Part shown: positions 37,230 through 40,311 of the stretch, in pieces
Numbering within the stretch: position 1 is the first letter of the stretch
Layout of the letters: each line of letters opens with the position of its first letter
DNA from: Oscillospiraceae bacterium
GTDB lineage: Bacteria; Bacillota; Clostridia; Oscillospirales; Oscillospiraceae
Direction: 5' to 3'
Length of the DNA stretch: 40,311 nt
Assembly (NCBI GenBank): GCA_009785525.1
Contig: WQWC01000017.1
Span: 1-40,311, forward strand
Position numbers and translations under genes: made by a program
Notes under the pieces: model-generated
What the model saw: the letters and a program-made list of their open reading frames with translations, nothing else
The model's database searches: none
Told to the model about the DNA's origin: nothing

Positions 37230-38275
37230 AACAAATATGTGATGACGCCATAAGGCTTCTTGAATCGGGCGAGAGTTTTGTCCAGGCGACAATTCTGCAA
37301 AGCAGCGGCTCAGTGCCGCGCGGCGAGGGTGCTTGTATGCTTATTTTGAATGGCGGCGATATCCTGGGTACAGTGGGCGGTGGCTCGCTTGAAGGCGGGA
37401 TTATCAAAGCCGCGCCGGATGTTTTCAATATAAAACGCCCGCGTGTGATTGAGATGCTGCTCGACGGGAACGACACTGTCGCCGTCGGCATGATCTGCGG
37501 GGGACAAGCCACCGTGCTTGTAGATTACATCGACTGCAATCACCCAGGTAACCTTGAGTTCTTTACGGCGCTGAAATCCGCGTTGAAGTCTGGAATGCAG
37601 GCCCAACTTGTGACGGCGTTGCCGGGTGCAGAGTCCGATGCCGTCTATCGCAGTCAGTGTCTGCTGACGCCGGAGGGAGAGCCTGTTGGAACCAACGGAT
37701 TCTACCCCAACATCCTCAAAGCCGTGCAGGAGCGTCACAGCGGATACGACGTGTTTACGCAGCTGGAGAATCAGGATATTTTCCTCCACCGCATCGGTAC
37801 GGACGGCATCGCCTACATCTTTGGTGCGGGGCACTGCGGGCAAAAGCTTGCACATGTGTTGCACACAGTTGGATTCGGCACGGTGATAGTGGACGATCGT
37901 GAAGAATTTGCAAATCGGGAACGTTTCCCCAATGCCGACAAAATACTTGCGCCTGAATCAATGGACCTGCCGTTTAACGACATTGCGTTTAACTCCGACA
38001 GCTATATCGTCATCGTCACACGCGGCCATAAACAGGATGAGCTTGTCCTGCGGCACTCACTGCGGACTAACGCCGGATACGTGGGCATGATCGGCAGCCG
38101 CGGAAAGCGTGAGAGTATATACGAACGGCTTCTCGCCGACGGATATACGCAAGCCGAGCTAGACACGGTGTACTCCCCAATCGGACTGCCAATCGGCGCC
38201 GATACGCCGGAGGAAATAGCGGTAAGCATAGCGGCGGAGCTTATAAAAGCGCGGGCTGAGCGGCGCGGTGGATAA
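37226..38275 (+). CDS. XdhC/CoxI-family molybdenum hydroxylase maturation factor
   Basis: 349 residues. The N-terminal XdhC domain (QATILQSSGSVPRGEGACMLI, GTVGGGSLEGGII, MICGGQATVLVDYI) and C-terminal Rossmann domain (IAYIFGAGHCGQKLAHVLHTVGF, TVIVDDREEFANRERFP, VIVTRGHKQDELVL, YVGMIGSRGKRE, SPIGLPIGADTPEEIAVSIAAELI) are both complete. XdhC binds molybdenum cofactor and delivers its sulfurated form to xanthine dehydrogenase-type enzymes. GAAAGAGAGG precedes the ATG, which overlaps the upstream stop. The MobA-like partner upstream belongs to the same pathway. Confidence 0.93.
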   Translation: MKQICDDAIRLLESGESFVQATILQSSGSVPRGEGACMLILNGGDILGTVGGGSLEGGIIKAAPDVFNIKRPRVIEMLLDGNDTVAVGMICGGQATVLVDYIDCNHPGNLEFFTALKSALKSGMQAQLVTALPGAESDAVYRSQCLLTPEGEPVGTNGFYPNILKAVQERHSGYDVFTQLENQDIFLHRIGTDGIAYIFGAGHCGQKLAHVLHTVGFGTVIVDDREEFANRERFPNADKILAPESMDLPFNDIAFNSDSYIVIVTRGHKQDELVLRHSLRTNAGYVGMIGSRGKRESIYERLLADGYTQAELDTVYSPIGLPIGADTPEEIAVSIAAELIKARAERRGG

Positions 38276-38870
38276 AATAAAGATTATTGATATAACACAA
38301 GAATTGTTCTCTTGCCGAGTTTATCCCGGTGATAAGCCGCCCACGTACGAGCGGGTTAAGACAGTGGCGCGGGATAAATACAATTTGACAAATATTTCAA
38401 TGAGCGTTCACAATGGAACTCATATTGACGCCCCGAAACATTTTATAGCTGGCGGAAATGCGGTTCACGAACTGGATTTATCTGTGTTTTATGGAAAATG
38501 TACCGTTGTGGAATTCGAAGGTATTATAGGGGATAACGAGATAGCGGGCATACTAAAAAACTGCCGTAAACGATTGCTTTTTAAAGGGCGGAACGAGTTG
38601 ACGGAAAATGCGGCAGCTTTGATTGCAAACTCCCAGGTAAAATTAATAGGCGTGGAGAGTCAAAGTGTTGGAAATATAGATCATCCGTTACCTGTTCATG
38701 TGATTTTATTGAAAAAAGGAATAATTCCACTAGAGGGATTAAATTTGTCAAATGTTGATCCAGGAGAATATATACTTTCGGCATTTCCGCTTAATATGCA
38801 AGATTCTGATGGTTCGCCTGTGAGGGCTGTATTAATTGATGAAAATAAAACCTCGGACAAAAATCCATAG
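38268..38870 (+). CDS. Cyclase-family (kynurenine formamidase-like) metal hydrolase
   Basis: 200 residues from GTG 38268, overlapping the xdhC-like stop by 8 bases, with GCGGCG rather than a strong binding site. The metal-binding signature SVHNGTHIDAPKHF (HxGTHxDxPxH) of the cyclase family is at about residues 44-57. GVESQSVGNIDHPLPVHVILLKKGI is the conserved second half. Members hydrolyse N-formylkynurenine, isatin or cyclic amides using Zn or Mn. Substrate is unknown; linkage to molybdenum-enzyme maturation suggests purine or N-heterocycle breakdown, as inference. The gene is AT-richer than xdhC. Confidence 0.9.
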   Translation: MDKIKIIDITQELFSCRVYPGDKPPTYERVKTVARDKYNLTNISMSVHNGTHIDAPKHFIAGGNAVHELDLSVFYGKCTVVEFEGIIGDNEIAGILKNCRKRLLFKGRNELTENAAALIANSQVKLIGVESQSVGNIDHPLPVHVILLKKGIIPLEGLNLSNVDPGEYILSAFPLNMQDSDGSPVRAVLIDENKTSDKNP

Positions 38871-38957
38871 ACGAGGTTATCAGTAAAATGCGCAAAATGG
38901 GCTTCCACGATTGGGCTGACTGCATGGAAGCGGAGTATTCTTCAATGTGCAATGCAT

Positions 38958-40160
38958 CTAAGGCCGTATGCTCCGACACTCCAGATAGTACCGCTTATCC
39001 CGTGCGTGGCCGACTGAGAAGCTTTTCTTTGGGAAAACTCCGCTTTCCGCCACTGTTTTGAACAGCTCTGACTTATCCATTGCCGGCAGAATCAGCCCCA
39101 GCGTGCCATCGGCTTTTGCCAAGTCCTCAACAGATTCCTCCCCGTGGATGTAGTCAACAACACATCCGGAGGTTTTGGCGTAATCGTCTATGAACGTTTG
39201 CATCGCCGTCAGCATGTCGCCGATACACGCTGCCGCAACGCCGGTAACGTGAGTCTCTCCGCCGTAGATCCAACGAAGCGTGTAATCATCACCCCTTTGC
39301 GTGACCTTTTCAAACGTTCTTATGAACTCTTCTGGCGCAACTCCGAACATCACGCGATGTATCGCCTCGAAATCAATTGCCGGGTCGTATACGTTGTTGA
39401 CTTCCAGCAAAGCCCTCCGCGCGGGGTGCGCTTCCCTTTCCGCATCGGTCAGATTTTGCTTCAGCTCGTCCCAGTAGACTTTCGCCGCGGCCAGTGAGTG
39501 ATTGCCGTCGCCCATCACCATAAGCGGCCCGGATTTTTCGCGCAGTGCAGCAAGAGCTGATATAACGCCCGCGGCGGAGTCCCCGTCAACGCGCATTCCT
39601 TTGATACTGCCGCCGCCCTCCATTAGCTTGAAATCGTACAGAACCGGCAGATTCTTCTTCGCCAGCGGCTCAATAACAGACAGGTTCTTGTCATCAATGA
39701 ATGCCATAATATGCGGCAACTCCAGCAGCGCTTGTCTGCGCACATTGATACGCACCGGCAGCCTGTCAAGTACCGTGCCTTCGCTGGCCAGAATCGCGGC
39801 GTCTCCCTCGCCGGAGAAGTCGTATTCCTCAAGATCCACAGCACCAACAAGCCCCCGGCGGATTCTGCCGTCCGCCTGGGTGCGCTCGACATATATAAAG
39901 CTATCCTTGATTTCCTTGAACAGCCCTAAATCCGAATATTCAGCCATCGCGGCATGAATCGGCGCATAATCTGTCTCATCAAGATACGCCTCCGGGATAA
40001 TCATGTTAAACGTGGACGGGGAGTTTTTCACCCGCTCCCGGACACGATCCCAGTATTCTCTTTCAGATGAAAACTGATCGCAGGCAATCACGCTCCAGTT
40101 TTCCATGTCAATGCCCTCCGGCAGTAAAATATTGGTGGGTGTAAAGACGTCTTTTTTCAT
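38958..40160 (-). CDS. DUF1015 protein
   Basis: 400 residues from ATG 40160 (MKKDVFTPTNILLPEGIDME), 10 bases after AGGAG; an in-frame GTG at 40169 overlaps the binding site. Family landmarks are WSVIACDQFSSEREYWDRV, GLVGAVDLEEYDFS, LPHIMAFIDD, VMGDGNHSLAAAKVYWDEL and ARRALLEVNNVYDPAIDFEAIHRV. DUF1015 proteins are conserved in many Firmicutes and sometimes sit beside serine biosynthesis genes, but no activity is established; GDGNH(S/H)LA is the strongest motif and may be an active site. Convergent with the cyclase gene, 87 bases apart with no clear terminator. Confidence 0.92.
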   Translation of the reverse strand: MKKDVFTPTNILLPEGIDMENWSVIACDQFSSEREYWDRVRERVKNSPSTFNMIIPEAYLDETDYAPIHAAMAEYSDLGLFKEIKDSFIYVERTQADGRIRRGLVGAVDLEEYDFSGEGDAAILASEGTVLDRLPVRINVRRQALLELPHIMAFIDDKNLSVIEPLAKKNLPVLYDFKLMEGGGSIKGMRVDGDSAAGVISALAALREKSGPLMVMGDGNHSLAAAKVYWDELKQNLTDAEREAHPARRALLEVNNVYDPAIDFEAIHRVMFGVAPEEFIRTFEKVTQRGDDYTLRWIYGGETHVTGVAAACIGDMLTAMQTFIDDYAKTSGCVVDYIHGEESVEDLAKADGTLGLILPAMDKSELFKTVAESGVFPKKSFSVGHARDKRYYLECRSIRP

Positions 40161-40235
40161 TTTAAACACTCTCCTAGAAATTGTACTCTTTTTGTTATGA
40201 AAACAATATTAACGATAAGCAAAGCAAAGAGACCT

Positions 40236-40281
40236 GCCTAAATATAAGGCGGGCATAATCTAATACAAGAAATATTTAGGC
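40236..40281. repeat. Inverted repeat upstream of the DUF1015 gene
   Basis: GCCTAAATAT (40236-40245) and its exact complement ATATTTAGGC (40272-40281), with GGCGGG directly after both TAAGGCGGG and TTAGGCGGG. It lies 75 bases upstream of the DUF1015 start, in the last 150 bases of the window, where no gene is visible. Confidence 0.55.
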
Positions 40282-40311
40282 GGGAACGGTAGCAAGCTCA
40301 GGTGACCAACC

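Noticed and set aside
38870-38957. Coding-like stretch after the cyclase gene on the plus strand
   Set aside because: It reads for about 30 plausible codons from 38870 but has no start with a binding site and continues only as antisense of the DUF1015 gene.

Overview
The window reads as chromosomal DNA of an anaerobic, Gram-positive (Firmicutes/Clostridia-like) bacterium of medium GC content. The signs are strong AGGAGG ribosome binding sites, two T-box leaders, consensus sigma-A promoters, an rpsF-ssb-rpsR operon, an nfeD-floA pair, an ECF sigma/anti-sigma pair, an oxygen-sensitive glycyl radical enzyme and a ferredoxin-fused electron transfer flavoprotein. Species cannot be read from the sequence. 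There is no rRNA, CRISPR array or prophage. The only mobile-element gene is the first 20 codons of an IS200/IS605-type transposase running off the left edge.

Layout. 1-3417 (minus): IS200-like fragment, then an acyl-CoA dehydrogenase-etfB-etfA operon whose EtfA carries an N-terminal two-cluster ferredoxin, the arrangement known from electron-bifurcating acyl-CoA reductase complexes. 3543-5530 (plus): P-loop kinase-like protein, flavodoxin-like protein and a LuxR-type regulator broken by an in-frame amber codon. 5654-8193: envelope protein with a degenerate polysaccharide-deacetylase fold, a GlmU-like nucleotidyltransferase and a methyltransferase. 8218-11450: rpsF-ssb-rpsR, then aspS behind an Asp T-box. 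11582-13826: two transporters (MFS/OFA and AEC). 13963-15568: ECF sigma factor and its probable anti-sigma factor. 15694-17441 (minus): TrpB2 behind a Trp T-box, back to back with tRNA-Leu(UAA). 17672-18680 (minus): a frameshifted MerR regulator with a textbook 19-bp-spacer promoter. 18861-26339 (plus): CapA-like protein, zinc-ribbon/beta-propeller membrane protein, Ca2+-type P-ATPase, NfeD and FloA. 26412-31777 (minus): glycyl radical enzyme, DUF169, GNAT acetyltransferase, aldo/keto reductase and ABM monooxygenase. 31801-38870 (mostly plus): trmB-ogg, metA (predicted acetyl-CoA type), DUF554 (minus), a methyltransferase, then a molybdenum-hydroxylase maturation group (MobA-like/HD fusion, XdhC) with a cyclase-family hydrolase. 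38958-40160 (minus): DUF1015 protein.

Five copies of one intergenic palindromic repeat family (outer ends GTAGGGGCG / CGCCCCTAC or close variants) lie at 5546, 9606, 11453, 29160 and 33369, one of them inside the aspS leader. Most genes are ordinary housekeeping or metabolic genes. The parts most worth a second look are the ferredoxin-Etf-dehydrogenase operon, the orphan glycyl radical enzyme with DUF169, the pseudo-deacetylase envelope protein, the repeat family, the inverted repeats bracketing the sigma/anti-sigma pair, the two disrupted regulators, and a molybdoenzyme gene that appears to use an AUA or a badly placed GUG start.
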